Below are positions 44,018 to 53,213 of a stretch of DNA of 61,111 nt, in pieces. The translations under genes and the position numbers were made by a program. Under the pieces are notes generated by a model, which was given only the letters and a program-made list of their open reading frames with translations, was not told the DNA's origin and ran no database searches. The stretch's first letter is position 1. The number at the start of each line of letters is the position of its first letter. Source of the DNA: Candidatus Krumholzibacteriia bacterium. Its GTDB lineage: Bacteria > Krumholzibacteriota > Krumholzibacteriia > JAJRXK01. The stretch is taken from assembly GCA_029932915.1 (NCBI GenBank), contig JAOZPE010000005.1, positions 1 to 61,111 of the forward strand. The letters are read 5' to 3'.

Positions 44018-45514
44018 ATGAAGCGGTCTTCCGCCCTTTGCATCGTGTTCGTCCTCACAGCGGTCCTGATCCTGGGGGTGGGCATGATTCCGCCCGCCCA
44101 TGCTCAACTCGAACTGAAGCTGCAGAAGCTGCAGGAGTCCATCTCCGGTCTCTACGATGGCCATCCGGTGACCTTGCAGGAGTGCATCGAGGTGGCCAAG
44201 GTGGGTTCGGCCACCCTGGGGGTCTACGAAGAGGACCTCGAGGCGGCCCGCAGCGAGAAGCGCGCCGCCAAGGCCCAGTGGTTGCCCGATCTGACCGCTT
44301 CGGCCGGTTGGCAGCGTTCGGAACGCACCGACTTCGATGTCGACGACTACAGCAACTTCGACATCGTGGCCGGAGCACCGATGATCTTCGTCGACGAGAA
44401 CGGAAACTTCCTCGGCCAGCTCGAGATCGGCGGCCAGCAGGCCTATCAGCCGCAGCTCGTGCCGCTGGGCACGCACAACGAGAAGGTCCTTCAGACCTTC
44501 AGCTCGGCAACCCTGCGTTCCACCTGGACGGTCTTCGACGGCTTCGGCCGCATCTCCGGGATCAAGGCCACCTCAGCCGCGTTGCGGGCCTCCGAAGCGG
44601 CTCTGGAGTACCAGGAGACGGTCCTGGTCCAGGACGTCAGCGAGGCCTTCTACAACGTCCTGCGGGCCCAGAAACAGGTGGAGGTGGCCCAGGAGACCCA
44701 GAAGGTCGCCCAGGAGGAACTCAAGCGTAGCCAGACCTACTTCGATCTGGGCATCGCCACCCGCAGCGACGTGTTGCAGGCCCAGGTGCGCTACAAGCAG
44801 ACCCAGCTGGACACCGTCCGGGCGCGCAACGGCGAACGCCAGGCCTTCGTGATGTTGACCCACTTGATGAACATCCCCGGCGCCCAGCGTTTCAAGCTGG
44901 CCTTCGATCTGCCCGGGGACATCTCCTCCGCCGAGATCCCCGAGTTGACCTCCCTGCTGCAGGAGGCCAGGAAGAAGAGGCTCGACCTGGTCTCGTCCCG
45001 GGAGCAACTGCAGGCCAACGGCTACCGCATCACCGAGGCGCGTTCGAGCTACTGGCCCCAGCTCAGCATCTTCGGCTCGGCTTCGTACAACCGGAGCGAG
45101 ACGCCCTATCGTTTCGGTGCGCAGAAGAACCGCTCGTACAGTTGGGGTGCCCAGCTGAGCTGGAATCTCTTCGACCGCTTTGTCACGCGGAACCGGACGC
45201 GCCAGGCCCTGGCTGCCAAACGCCGCGCCGAGTACAATCTGCGTCAGTCCGAACTGGTGATGGAGAGCGAACTCAGCGGCTACCTGAACAACCTGATCGA
45301 GGCCAAGGAGAGCTTCGTCGTCGCCATGGAGACCATCGACCAGGCCAAGGAGGACCTGCGTCTGGCCACCGAGCGCTTCAAGGTGGGCGCCGGCACCAGT
45401 CTCGATGTCATCAATGCCCAGCGAAGTCTGGCCCAGGCCAAGGTGGATGCAGTGAACGCGGTGGCTGACTTCTACATCACCCGGGCCAAGATCGAACGTG
45501 CTACCGGCCGCTGA
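44018..45514 (+). CDS. tolC: TolC-family outer-membrane efflux protein
   Basis: A 498-residue protein with signal peptide ([20 protein letters not shown], cleaved near PAHAQ). Two TolC repeats of coiled coil and strands follow ([57 protein letters not shown]-like, [20 protein letters not shown]). The double GxGT-S-L-D-V-type end of each repeat is present ([14 protein letters not shown] and [13 protein letters not shown]). It is an outer-membrane exit duct for drug or protein export or for type I-like secretion. ATG at 44018 follows AAGGGG. The next gene is an ABC ATPase that starts 10 bases after its stop, so the pair was probably once part of a tripartite exporter. Confidence 0.9.
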   Translation: MKRSSALCIVFVLTAVLILGVGMIPPAHAQLELKLQKLQESISGLYDGHPVTLQECIEVAKVGSATLGVYEEDLEAARSEKRAAKAQWLPDLTASAGWQRSERTDFDVDDYSNFDIVAGAPMIFVDENGNFLGQLEIGGQQAYQPQLVPLGTHNEKVLQTFSSATLRSTWTVFDGFGRISGIKATSAALRASEAALEYQETVLVQDVSEAFYNVLRAQKQVEVAQETQKVAQEELKRSQTYFDLGIATRSDVLQAQVRYKQTQLDTVRARNGERQAFVMLTHLMNIPGAQRFKLAFDLPGDISSAEIPELTSLLQEARKKRLDLVSSREQLQANGYRITEARSSYWPQLSIFGSASYNRSETPYRFGAQKNRSYSWGAQLSWNLFDRFVTRNRTRQALAAKRRAEYNLRQSELVMESELSGYLNNLIEAKESFVVAMETIDQAKEDLRLATERFKVGAGTSLDVINAQRSLAQAKVDAVNAVADFYITRAKIERATGR

Positions 45515-45524
45515 GCCGCCGAGG

Positions 45525-46220
45525 ATGGAAGCGCCCTTGCTCATCGAGTTGTCCGACATCCACAAGATCTACGAGGTCGGCGCCGATCGGGTCCACGCTC
45601 TGCGCGGCGTGGATCTGCGGATCGAGGAGGGCGAGTACGTTGCGGTGATGGGCGCCTCGGGTTCGGGCAAGTCCACCCTGATGAACATCCTGGGTTGCCT
45701 GGACACGCCCACCACCGGCTCGTACCGCCTGAAGGGTCGTCTGGTCAGTGACCTGGACGACGACGCCCTGGCCGGCATCCGCAACCGGGAGATCGGCTTC
45801 GTCTTCCAGACCTTCAACCTGCTTCCACGGTCGACGGCGGCGCAGAACGTGGAGTTGCCCCTGGTCTACGCCGGCCGCGATGCCGGGGAGAGGGAGCGCC
45901 GTGCCCGGGAGGCGCTCGAAGCGGTGGGGTTGGGCGATCGGGCCAAACATCGTCCCAACGAGCTCTCGGGGGGACAACGCCAACGGGTGGCCATCGCGAG
46001 GGCCTTGATCAACCATCCCTCCCTTCTGTTGGCGGATGAGCCCACCGGCAATCTCGATTCGACCACCAGCGAGGAAATCCTGCGGATCCTCGACGGTCTG
46101 CACGAACGCGGGCATACTGTGCTCATCGTCACCCATGAGGAGGACATCGCGGCCCATGCCCACCGTCTCATCCGTCTTCACGACGGTGCGGTCGTCGAAG
46201 ACCGCACCGCGACCGCCTAG
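45525..46220 (+). CDS. LolD/MacB-type ABC ATPase without a permease
   Basis: About 231 residues comprising one ABC ATPase domain: [20 protein letters not shown], Walker [10 protein letters not shown], signature [15 protein letters not shown] and Walker [12 protein letters not shown]. This is the subfamily that serves LolCE, MacB and FtsX-type permeases. No such permease and no periplasmic adaptor (MacA/HlyD) lies in this window, so the ATPase is an orphan here. ATG at 45525 is close to GAGG (poor spacing). GTG at 45498 overlaps the end of tolC in another frame and would add 9 residues. The following gene starts 43 bases after the stop. Confidence 0.85.
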   Translation: MEAPLLIELSDIHKIYEVGADRVHALRGVDLRIEEGEYVAVMGASGSGKSTLMNILGCLDTPTTGSYRLKGRLVSDLDDDALAGIRNREIGFVFQTFNLLPRSTAAQNVELPLVYAGRDAGERERRAREALEAVGLGDRAKHRPNELSGGQRQRVAIARALINHPSLLLADEPTGNLDSTTSEEILRILDGLHERGHTVLIVTHEEDIAAHAHRLIRLHDGAVVEDRTATA

Positions 46221-46263
46221 CCCTTCCAGAGGCCGGCCCGTCGCGGCCGTTCTCTTGCCGGCG

Positions 46264-47598
46264 ATGCTTCGTGCTCTCGTCCTGGCGGCGGTGCTGATCC
46301 TGACGGCGGGAACGGCCGCGGCCCAACAGAGGTGGCCATCCTCGGACTGGGGAGGGGGAAGGCCCGGCTGGTTCGACGCCGTCGCCGAGGGGAACTACGA
46401 CGCATCGGGCCGGCCCGTCGCCCATCTGTCCCTCACCATTCCCTACCGCAATCTCATCTTCCTGCGCGGGAAGGACGGCCGTTTCCACTGTGACTACCGT
46501 GTCCGGGTGGTGCAGTACGACGAAAGCGGACGGGACGTGAGGGTGAAGGAGTACGACGGGGAGGTGGTCGTGGACGACTACGATGCCACCCGCGACACCA
46601 CTCCCCTGAAGCGCACACTCGATTTCCCGCTGAGGATCCCTCCCCATCCGGGCGCGGAGGAGATGCCCTCGAAGATCCGTCTCGTCGTTCAGGTGGAGAT
46701 CGATCACAGCCATCGCTGGGGCCGGCGGGAACTCACCATCGGTGTTCCCCGTGCGTCGAGCCAGGGAGTGGCGTTGGGTGATCCGATCGTCTACCGCAGC
46801 CTGCTGCCCCGTATCGGCGAGCCGGATGCCTCATGGATGGTCCGGGTCGAGGGGGAAGTCGATCCGGCCCGCTTCGTACGGGTGAGCCTTCCCGTCTTCG
46901 ACCTGTCGTCGGGCCCACCCTTCCTTCTGGTGAGGGTCTACGATCTGGGAGGGAAGGCGGAGGACGACTCGGTGACGGTGGAGTTGCGGACGCGAGCCGA
47001 CGACTCCAAGGAGAGCGGATGGAGCCGCATCGTTCGTCTTCCCGCGGGCAAGGGAGGGGCGGCGGCACTGGTGAGGGTCCCTCCGTCGGGCTTGCAGCCG
47101 GGACGCAACCACCTGTGGCTGCACTGCAGCGGCGCCGACTCGCGTGAGGTGGAGGTGGAGGACTTCGGTCTCGATCCCACCGACGACAGGCAGTGGAAGC
47201 AGAACCTGAGGGTCATCGAGGCGGTGGCCAGCCCGGAGGAGATGGACACACTCGAGGCCGCGCCGCCCCAGCGTCGGGTCCTCCTGTGGGAGGAGTTCTG
47301 GAAGCGCCGCGATCCCGATCCCAGGACGGCGGAGAACGAGGTCCTGCAGGAGCACGTTCGGCGGGTCGCCTATGCCCGGCGGAACTATCGTGACGGGGGC
47401 AAGGACGGAGCGATCAGCGACCGGGGCCGGGTGTACGTGGAACTGGGTCCTCCGGACAGCATCGAGAGTCAGACCATGTTGCAGGACGGCAGCAGTGAGT
47501 ACGAGATCTGGCACTATCTGGGTCCGGGTGTCTCGTACTGGTTCCGTGACGACGATGGTCTGGGACACTGGCGTCTCATCCGGCGCCAGGAGAATTGA
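46264..47598 (+). CDS. GWxTD-domain protein, second copy
   Basis: A 444-residue exported protein with signal peptide (MLRALVLAAVLILTAGTAAAQ). A beta-rich middle with basic/acidic repeats (about 60-330) leads to a C-terminal GWxTD-type domain: WEEFWKRRDPDPRTAENEVL, VRRVAYARRNYRDGGKDG, then AISDRGRVYVELGPPDS and an ending in Trp/Phe-rich strands (DGSSEYEIWHYLGPGVSYWF). It shares domain order with the protein at 39672-41204. The eponymous motif is again altered (GAISDRG). ATG at 46264 has no clear ribosome site; TTG at 46255 is an alternative. It lies just after the orphan ATPase and may use the same export route. Confidence 0.8.
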   Translation: MLRALVLAAVLILTAGTAAAQQRWPSSDWGGGRPGWFDAVAEGNYDASGRPVAHLSLTIPYRNLIFLRGKDGRFHCDYRVRVVQYDESGRDVRVKEYDGEVVVDDYDATRDTTPLKRTLDFPLRIPPHPGAEEMPSKIRLVVQVEIDHSHRWGRRELTIGVPRASSQGVALGDPIVYRSLLPRIGEPDASWMVRVEGEVDPARFVRVSLPVFDLSSGPPFLLVRVYDLGGKAEDDSVTVELRTRADDSKESGWSRIVRLPAGKGGAAALVRVPPSGLQPGRNHLWLHCSGADSREVEVEDFGLDPTDDRQWKQNLRVIEAVASPEEMDTLEAAPPQRRVLLWEEFWKRRDPDPRTAENEVLQEHVRRVAYARRNYRDGGKDGAISDRGRVYVELGPPDSIESQTMLQDGSSEYEIWHYLGPGVSYWFRDDDGLGHWRLIRRQEN

Positions 47599-47605
47599 GG
47601 ACGCC

Positions 47606-48589
47606 ATGATCGATCGTCGGCTGGATCGGAGGGTGCGCGGCGAGCTTTCCTCCCTGGACTTCGACTGGGGGAACGCCTACGTGGGCCCCGACGGCGAGGG
47701 TGGCTGGGTCGCGTGGCCATCGGAGGCAGCCGAGATGGCCGGCGCGGCGGCGCTCGAGGTGGAGGGACGAGCGATCCTGGAGAGCCCGGTGGAGCCCCTG
47801 CGCGAAGAGCCTGCGCACGCGGCGGCCCTGGTCAGCGAGGCGCGTCAGGGTGAGCTTCTGATGAAGCTGCGGCAAGAGGGTGAGTGGTGGCTCGTCGCCG
47901 GTGAGGACGGCTACGTCGCATGGATGCGTTCGTGGAATGCCCGCTCCCTCGGGGAAGGGGAGCTGGAGGCGATGCTGCGCAGCCAGGTTGGCGTGTACGC
48001 GCCGGCCGGTGGATGGTTCCTCCCGGAGGACGGTGGCGGCGTCCTCCTGACCGGGGGCACGCCCCTGTTGGCCCCCCAGGGCTTCGACCCCGAAGCCTCC
48101 GCGGCGCTCGTGCTCGTGGAATTGGTGGACGGCAGGAGGGGTCGCTTGAGGAGCGATGAGGTGGAGAGCTCGCTGCCCGATGCCGATCCGGAACGGCTGG
48201 TCCACTGGGCGGCCGAGATGGTGGGAAGCTCCTACCGCTGGGGTGGCCGCAGTGCAGGCGGGATGGACTGCAGCGGTCTGGCGCAGTGGGCCGCCCTGCG
48301 TGCGGGCTTCGATCTTCCCCGCGACGCCCGGCAGCAACGCGGCCGGGGCCGGCCGGTGTCTTCCTCCTCCGGGTGGCGAGCGGGTGACCTGTTGTTCTTC
48401 GGCGATCCGGCCGATCACGTGGCCATCTACGACGGCCGCGGAGGGCTGGTGCACGCCCGGGGACGGGTGGTCCGTCAATCTCTGGAGGAAGTCGGCGATC
48501 TCCTCGGGCGGCTCAGCGCGGTGCGCCGTCTCGGTGCCTCCGATGCCATCGAGGGAGAGAGCCTGTGGCGGCGGCGCCCGGGGGTTTGA
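47606..48589 (+). CDS. NlpC/P60 peptidase with two SH3-like domains and no signal peptide
   Basis: A 327-residue protein: two SH3b-like regions (about 55-113 and 145-190) followed by an NlpC/P60 domain with Cys222 (GGMDCSGLAQW), His271 (PADHVAIYDG) and a third polar position at His283. This three-domain layout matches the YkfC type of gamma-D-glutamyl-L-diamino acid endopeptidase, which cleaves cell-wall peptides in the cytoplasm. The N-terminus (MIDRRLDRRVRGELSSLDFD) has no signal peptide, so a recycling role on imported muropeptides is plausible. The peptide transporter at 28.4-32.5 kb is a possible supplier, by inference. ATG at 47606 follows GAGG at short spacing. It is convergent with the aspartokinase gene. 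Confidence 0.85.
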   Translation: MIDRRLDRRVRGELSSLDFDWGNAYVGPDGEGGWVAWPSEAAEMAGAAALEVEGRAILESPVEPLREEPAHAAALVSEARQGELLMKLRQEGEWWLVAGEDGYVAWMRSWNARSLGEGELEAMLRSQVGVYAPAGGWFLPEDGGGVLLTGGTPLLAPQGFDPEASAALVLVELVDGRRGRLRSDEVESSLPDADPERLVHWAAEMVGSSYRWGGRSAGGMDCSGLAQWAALRAGFDLPRDARQQRGRGRPVSSSSGWRAGDLLFFGDPADHVAIYDGRGGLVHARGRVVRQSLEEVGDLLGRLSAVRRLGASDAIEGESLWRRRPGV

Positions 48590-48647
48590 GCGGGAAGCGT
48601 GTGGCCAAGGAGGCGCGGCCTCGAAGCCGGTGCGCGCCGATGGACCT

Positions 48648-49847
48648 TCAGGGCCGGAGCAGACTCTGATACAGACTCGTGAGCCAGGCCGTACCCTCCG
48701 ACTCGTCCACCACGAAGGCGCGATGACGCGCACCCTGGAAGGTGAACGAAGGAGGGCCGAAGCGGGAGCCGGCCTGTTCGACCGCAGTGGTGGCCTTGCG
48801 GCCGGCGACGCCGTTGCCGACCATCGTCACCCTCCGGCGATGGCGCTGGAGAATGGTGGTGACCTGGCTCTCTTCCCTCAGGAAGTCGTCCAGTTGTTTC
48901 TTGAGGGTCTCCCCGTCGCGGTCGGGAGCCTGGATGGTCAGGCGCAGGCCCTGGTGGGTCTTGTTCAGGGCGGCGTCGATGGGGAGGTCGGTGCGGTCGA
49001 GCAGGGCGGTCAGACGCGCCAGAACGCGAATGTCGGGGGACAGTCCCTCGAGGGTGAGCAGACAGATCGACGGCGACAGGGAGACGCTCCACACCGGATG
49101 GGGGGTGGGGAAGGGACCCTCGGCCACGAGGGTGCCGCTGCCTCCTTCGCGGAAGCTGCGGATCTCCAGCTCGATGCCCCTCGCCCGGGCGATCTCCAGG
49201 GCCTGCGGATGGAGGATGGGGACGCCGGCCTCGGCCAGGTCCATCATCTGTTCGTAGTCGAGGCGGTCGATCTTCTCGCCGCGCCAGGGCAACAGCTTCG
49301 GGTCGATGCTGTAGAAACCGTCGGCGTCCCGGTAGTAGACGATCCGGTCGGCCTGGAAATGGGCTCCCAGGGCCGCCGCGGTGATGTCGGTGCCCCCGCG
49401 TCCGAGGGTGGTGATCCGTCCGTCGCGGGTGCGCCCCTGGAAACCGGCGATCACCGGAACCTCCTGGGCCTCCAGGGCGGCGGCCACCGGATCGGCCACG
49501 AGCTCGACGATGCGTGCCCGCCCGAAGTTCTCGTCGGTGATGATGCCGGCCTCGCCGCCGGTGAAGGATCGGGAGGAGACCCCGAAGCGTTGCAGGGCGA
49601 TGGCCAGCAGGGCGGCCGACTGGATCTCACCGGTGGCCAGAAGTCGGTCGAGTTCGGAGGCGGGTGCCTCCAGGTGGATCTCCCTGGCCAGGGTGAGCAG
49701 GCGGTCGGTGGTTCCACTCGGCGCGGAGACCACCACGATGGGGCGCAGGCCCCCGTCGAGGATCCTCTTGACCCTTTCCGCCGCGGCCTTGAGCAGCCGG
49801 GTGGTGGCGAGGGAAGTCCCGCCGAACTTGAGAATCCTTGAAATCAC
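48648..49847 (-). CDS. lysC: Aspartate kinase
   Basis: Aspartokinase phosphorylates aspartate, the first step to lysine, threonine and methionine (and diaminopimelate for the wall). GTG at 49847 with GAGG six bases upstream gives 399 residues starting VISRILKFGGTSLA (nucleotide motif KFGGTS). Further motifs are PIVVVSAPSGTTDRLL, ENFGRARIVEL, TTLGRGGTDITAAALGAH and the ACT-domain tail (DLPIDAALNKTHQGLRLTIQ...VTMVGNGVAGRKATTAVEQA). It is monofunctional (no homoserine dehydrogenase). The frame is open to 49949 but begins in the divergent promoter zone; the shorter start is chosen from homology and the ribosome site. It is the only gene of this run on the minus strand, divergent from radC. Confidence 0.9.
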   Translation of the reverse strand: MISRILKFGGTSLATTRLLKAAAERVKRILDGGLRPIVVVSAPSGTTDRLLTLAREIHLEAPASELDRLLATGEIQSAALLAIALQRFGVSSRSFTGGEAGIITDENFGRARIVELVADPVAAALEAQEVPVIAGFQGRTRDGRITTLGRGGTDITAAALGAHFQADRIVYYRDADGFYSIDPKLLPWRGEKIDRLDYEQMMDLAEAGVPILHPQALEIARARGIELEIRSFREGGSGTLVAEGPFPTPHPVWSVSLSPSICLLTLEGLSPDIRVLARLTALLDRTDLPIDAALNKTHQGLRLTIQAPDRDGETLKKQLDDFLREESQVTTILQRHRRRVTMVGNGVAGRKATTAVEQAGSRFGPPSFTFQGARHRAFVVDESEGTAWLTSLYQSLLRP

Positions 49848-49920
49848 CGCCGACCTCGAATCGTCAGGGATTGCCCCTGAATCGCAAGGATCGGGCCGAC
49901 GGGAACCGCCGGCCGCCAGG

Positions 49921-49949
49921 AAGGTACCCCAGCGCCCGCTTCGTTCCAA
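49921..49949 (-). promoter_or_regulatory. Possible promoter of the aspartokinase gene
   Basis: On the minus strand: TTGGAA (49949-49944), 17-base spacer, TACCTT (49926-49921). The leader to GTG 49847 would be about 65 nt. Confidence 0.35.
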
Positions 49950-49956
49950 ATAACTG

Positions 49957-49986
49957 TTGCTGCGAGGTGGGCCGCTCTGCTATCTT
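49957..49986 (+). promoter_or_regulatory. Possible promoter of radC and mreB
   Basis: TTGCTG (49957-49962), 18-base spacer and TATCTT (49981-49986), 45 bases before the radC ATG. It nearly abuts the minus-strand element for aspartokinase. Confidence 0.4.
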
Positions 49987-50030
49987 TCGCCTCAGCCGGC
50001 GACATAGCGTGTTGTCAGAAAAGAACTTAC

Positions 50031-50762
50031 ATGCTCCTCGGCTCGGCCAGGGCGCTTCCCACCACCCGGCCTCCTTCCCCTTTCGTGAAGTCATCCGGAC
50101 GGTTGGGAACGAAGGAACTCATTCAGCGCTGCCAGAAATGGGGTCCGGCGGAGCTGTCTGCCGTCGAATTGTTGGCGCTGGTCCTGCAGGGGGGTGGCTC
50201 GAGGCCTCCGGCGACGGCGATGGCGCGGTCACTGCTCGAGGACCTGGGCGATCTGCGGTCCCTGGCGCGCGCGGAGAGCGGGGAATTCTCTTCGGTGGCG
50301 GGTATCGGTCCCGCCCGGGCGTGTGCATTGACCGCGGCCTTCGAGCTGGGACGCCGGGTGGAGAGAGAGGACGTGGAGTCGCTGGACGTCGTGGAAGGGC
50401 CCTCCGATGCGGCCCGATGGTTGCGTCTGGTCCTCGGTGGACTGCGGCAGGAGGGAATCGCGGTCCTGCTCCTGGGCGCACGGCATCAAGTGCTGCGGGC
50501 GCAACTCGTTGCCCTGGGGGCGTTGAATGCGGCGTCGATCGAGCCTCGCGAGGTCTTTCGAAGCGCGGTGGCGACGGCCGCGGCGGCCGTTGTGCTTGCG
50601 CACAATCATCCGTCGGGATCTCCCGAGCCCAGTCAGGACGACCTGCGTCTGACACGCCGGCTGGCCGCCTGCGGCGAGACCCTGGGAGTGACCCTCCTGG
50701 ATCATCTGGTCCTGGGGGAAGGAAGAAGCTACGTCAGCCTGCGCGAGCGCGGTGCGCTCTGA
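50031..50762 (+). CDS. radC: RadC family JAMM protein
   Basis: A 243-residue RadC protein: an N-terminal helix-hairpin-helix-like part (FSSVAGIGPARACALTAAFE) and a JAMM/MPN-type metal domain with His191 and His193 in HNHPSGSPEPSQDD and Asp204. Despite the name, RadC members are not confirmed repair enzymes; the fold suggests a metal-dependent hydrolase. The N-terminal 25 residues are weakly conserved and the start is uncertain. ATG at 50031 has a poor ribosome site; a GTG at 50085 is a candidate. The radC-mreB order is common, with mreB 15 bases downstream. Confidence 0.9.
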   Translation: MLLGSARALPTTRPPSPFVKSSGRLGTKELIQRCQKWGPAELSAVELLALVLQGGGSRPPATAMARSLLEDLGDLRSLARAESGEFSSVAGIGPARACALTAAFELGRRVEREDVESLDVVEGPSDAARWLRLVLGGLRQEGIAVLLLGARHQVLRAQLVALGALNAASIEPREVFRSAVATAAAAVVLAHNHPSGSPEPSQDDLRLTRRLAACGETLGVTLLDHLVLGEGRSYVSLRERGAL

Positions 50763-50777
50763 GCAGGGGGAGGAACG

Positions 50778-51848
50778 ATGACCCAAATGGCCCCTGGCTC
50801 GAAGGGCGTCGGCCTGTGGAGCCGATTCAACAACCTCTTCACCAACGACATCGCGATCGATCTGGGTACGGCGAACACCCTGGTGTACATCAAGGGCAAG
50901 GGCATCGTTCTGAATGAGCCCAGCGTGGTGGCCGTCGACAAGTCCACGCGCAAGGTACATGCGGTCGGAAGCAAGGCGAAGGCGATGCTGGGGAAGACCC
51001 CGGATCGGATCGAGGCCATCCGCCCCTTGAAGGACGGCGTCATCGCCGACTTCGAGGTGACCGAGTACATGCTGCGCGAGTTCATCAACATGGCGCAGAA
51101 GAAGCGGCACTTCATCGCGCCGCGGATCATCATCTGTGTTCCCAGCGGCATCACCGAGGTCGAGAAGCGCGCGGTCCGTGACTCGGCGAAGCACGCCGGA
51201 GCGCGCGAGGTGTTCCTGGTGGCCGAGCCTATCGCGGCCGCCATCGGCGTCGGCCTGCCGGTCGATCAGCCCAGCGGCAACATGATCATCGACATCGGGG
51301 GCGGGACGACGGAGATCGCGGTCATCGCACTCAACGGCATCGTCTGCGACAAGTCGATCCGCGTGGGCGGGGACGAGATGGACGAGGCCCTCGTCGGCTA
51401 CATCAAGAAGAACTACAACCTCCTCATCGGGGACCAGACGGCCGAACAGATCAAGAAGGAGATCGGCAGCGCCTTCAAGCTCGACGAAGAACTGGAGATG
51501 GAGGTGAAGGGACGCGACCTGGTGGCGGGAATCCCCAAGACCCTGCGTATCTCCAGCGACGAGGTGCGGCAGGCCCTTCAGGAACCGGTCGATCAGATCC
51601 GTGAAGCGGTGAAGGAGGCGTTGGAGAACACGCCTCCCGAATTGGCCGCGGACATCGTCGATCGGGGCATCGTGATGACCGGGGGCGGGAGTCTCCTGCG
51701 CGGCCTGGGCGAATTGTTGCGGGAGACCACGAACCTGCCGATCAATCTGGTCGACGATCCGCTGTACTGTGTCGTTCTGGGCACCGGCAAGATCCTCGAC
51801 GACGTGAACGCCTATCAGGACGTGATCATCCACTCCGCCAGGGATTGA
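50778..51848 (+). CDS. mreB: Rod-shape actin homologue MreB
   Basis: MreB polymerises below the inner membrane and directs lateral wall synthesis. The 356-residue product has the actin-fold nucleotide motifs ([84 protein letters not shown]). A short Met/Pro/Gly/Ser-rich N-terminus ([20 protein letters not shown]) provides the amphipathic region. ATG at 50778 follows GGGGGAGGAACG. It opens the wall-elongation operon mreBCD-mrdA-rodA, each gene close to or overlapping the next. Confidence 0.97.
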   Translation: MTQMAPGSKGVGLWSRFNNLFTNDIAIDLGTANTLVYIKGKGIVLNEPSVVAVDKSTRKVHAVGSKAKAMLGKTPDRIEAIRPLKDGVIADFEVTEYMLREFINMAQKKRHFIAPRIIICVPSGITEVEKRAVRDSAKHAGAREVFLVAEPIAAAIGVGLPVDQPSGNMIIDIGGGTTEIAVIALNGIVCDKSIRVGGDEMDEALVGYIKKNYNLLIGDQTAEQIKKEIGSAFKLDEELEMEVKGRDLVAGIPKTLRISSDEVRQALQEPVDQIREAVKEALENTPPELAADIVDRGIVMTGGGSLLRGLGELLRETTNLPINLVDDPLYCVVLGTGKILDDVNAYQDVIIHSARD

Positions 51849-51849
51849 C

Positions 51850-52707
51850 ATGGCCAGGCTTCCGGAGGGTATCTCCCGTTTCGGCGACCGCATCATCCTG
51901 GCCGTCTGCGTGGTGCTGTCGCTGTGGGCCGCTTCCCTCGATGAGCCTTCCCGCGTGGCGGTGGGAACCCGCCTCGCCCATGGTCTCCTCACCCCCGTCG
52001 AACGCTCGGTGGATTTCCTCGACGACCTGTCCACCCTCAAGGCGGAGAACGAGGAACTGCGCCGCCGGGTGGTCGCCCTGCGTCTGGATTTCCAGCAGGT
52101 GGAGAACGAGCGCCGGCACCTGGACGAGCTGCGCCGCCGGGCCGGATTCTACGAGAAGAACCGCGGCCGCCTCGCCCCGGCCCGCGTGCTGGAACTCATC
52201 TCGCCGCGCATTCCCATCCAGGCCAAGATCCAGTGTTTGAGTGGAGACAGCCTGCGGGTCCTCCAACCGGTCTTGACGGAGAAGGGACTGGTGGGAAGGA
52301 TCAGCCAGGTCCTCTCCGGTGACACCGCGCTGGTGGAGCTGTTGACCAACGACGACGCGCGGATCAGCGTCGAGTCGGTGGCCAGCGGAGTCACCGGCAT
52401 CCTTCGTTTCGACGGCCGCAGTTTCTTCATGGACTACGTTCCCCAGGGCGATCCGGTCTCGGTGGGGGACGCGGTCATCACCAGTGGTCTGGGTGGGACC
52501 GTGCCCCGGGGCATTCCCGTGGGGATCATCTCGCGGGTGCAACCTTCCGAGGTGGAACTGTTCCAGCATATCGAGGTCCAGCCGGCGGTCCACTTCAGCG
52601 CCTTGTCCCAGGTGTACGTCATCACGCGTGACGGTCCGTGGTACTCACGGCGCAGTGACATGATCCTGCCCGACGAGGGCGCGGTCACCGGGGAGGGGAG
52701 ACCATGA
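51850..52707 (+). CDS. mreC: Rod shape-determining protein MreC
   Basis: MreC is a bitopic periplasmic protein that links MreB and PBP2. The 285-residue product has one membrane helix near residues 15-33 (IILAVCVVLSLWAASL), a coiled coil around 55-105 (LKAENEELRRRVVALRLDFQ) and the beta-rich MreC core (ARVLELISPRIPIQAKIQ, GLVGRISQV, TSGLGGTVPRGIPVG). The ATG at 51850 is one base after the mreB stop. Its end overlaps mreD by four bases. Confidence 0.94.
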   Translation: MARLPEGISRFGDRIILAVCVVLSLWAASLDEPSRVAVGTRLAHGLLTPVERSVDFLDDLSTLKAENEELRRRVVALRLDFQQVENERRHLDELRRRAGFYEKNRGRLAPARVLELISPRIPIQAKIQCLSGDSLRVLQPVLTEKGLVGRISQVLSGDTALVELLTNDDARISVESVASGVTGILRFDGRSFFMDYVPQGDPVSVGDAVITSGLGGTVPRGIPVGIISRVQPSEVELFQHIEVQPAVHFSALSQVYVITRDGPWYSRRSDMILPDEGAVTGEGRP

Positions 52708-53213
52708 GTTCGATCCGCCTGGGTCTGGCCGCCTTCCTGGCCCTGGTCCTTCAACTGGCCTTCGTCGACCATCTCTCGGTGCTGGGAGTGCGTCCGGACA
52801 TGACCGTCCTCATCGTGGTCATGCTGGGATTGCGGCGGGGTCCGGTGGCCGGGACGCTCATCGGTTTCTTCCTGGGCCTCTTCCAGGATCTCCTCGCTCC
52901 GGCCACCCTGGGGATGAACATGCTGGCCAAGAGCGTCCTCGGCTATCTCTCCGGACGCCTGGGTCAGAACCTGGCCCTGTCGGGCCTGGCGCTGTATGCC
53001 CCTCTCTTCGCCATCGCGGTGCTCGTGCACGACCTCTTGTACCTGATGGTGTACACGCGGCTCGATCTGTACCGCGTCCTGAGGATCTTCCTCGTCGAAT
53101 CCCTTCCCACCGCAGTGTACACGGCGGTGGTCGGAGTGGTGATCCTCGCCGTCGCCATCGTCCTCGGAGGAGGAGTGTTCGCTTCTCGACGGGAGGCGGG
53201 CGGTGGTCTCTGA
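52704..53213 (+). CDS. mreD: Rod shape-determining protein MreD
   Basis: A 169-residue integral membrane protein with about five hydrophobic helices, for example AAFLALVLQLAFVDHLSVLG, GTLIGFFLGLFQDLLAPATL and GVVILAVAIVLGGGVF. MreD belongs to the elongasome, but sequence conservation is low, so the call rests on size, topology and gene order. The start overlaps the mreC stop (ATGA). The last 11 bases overlap the PBP2 gene, whose GTG follows GGGAGG. Confidence 0.92.
   Translation: MSSIRLGLAAFLALVLQLAFVDHLSVLGVRPDMTVLIVVMLGLRRGPVAGTLIGFFLGLFQDLLAPATLGMNMLAKSVLGYLSGRLGQNLALSGLALYAPLFAIAVLVHDLLYLMVYTRLDLYRVLRIFLVESLPTAVYTAVVGVVILAVAIVLGGGVFASRREAGGGL

Noticed and set aside
45525-46220. Calling the ABC ATPase MacB or LolD outright
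   Set aside because: Neither the MacB permease domain nor lolC/lolE is present, so only the subfamily can be supported.
48590-48647. Bidirectional terminator between the NlpC and aspartokinase genes
   Set aside because: GC-rich inverted repeats exist, but with bulges and no T-run on either side. Too weak to call.
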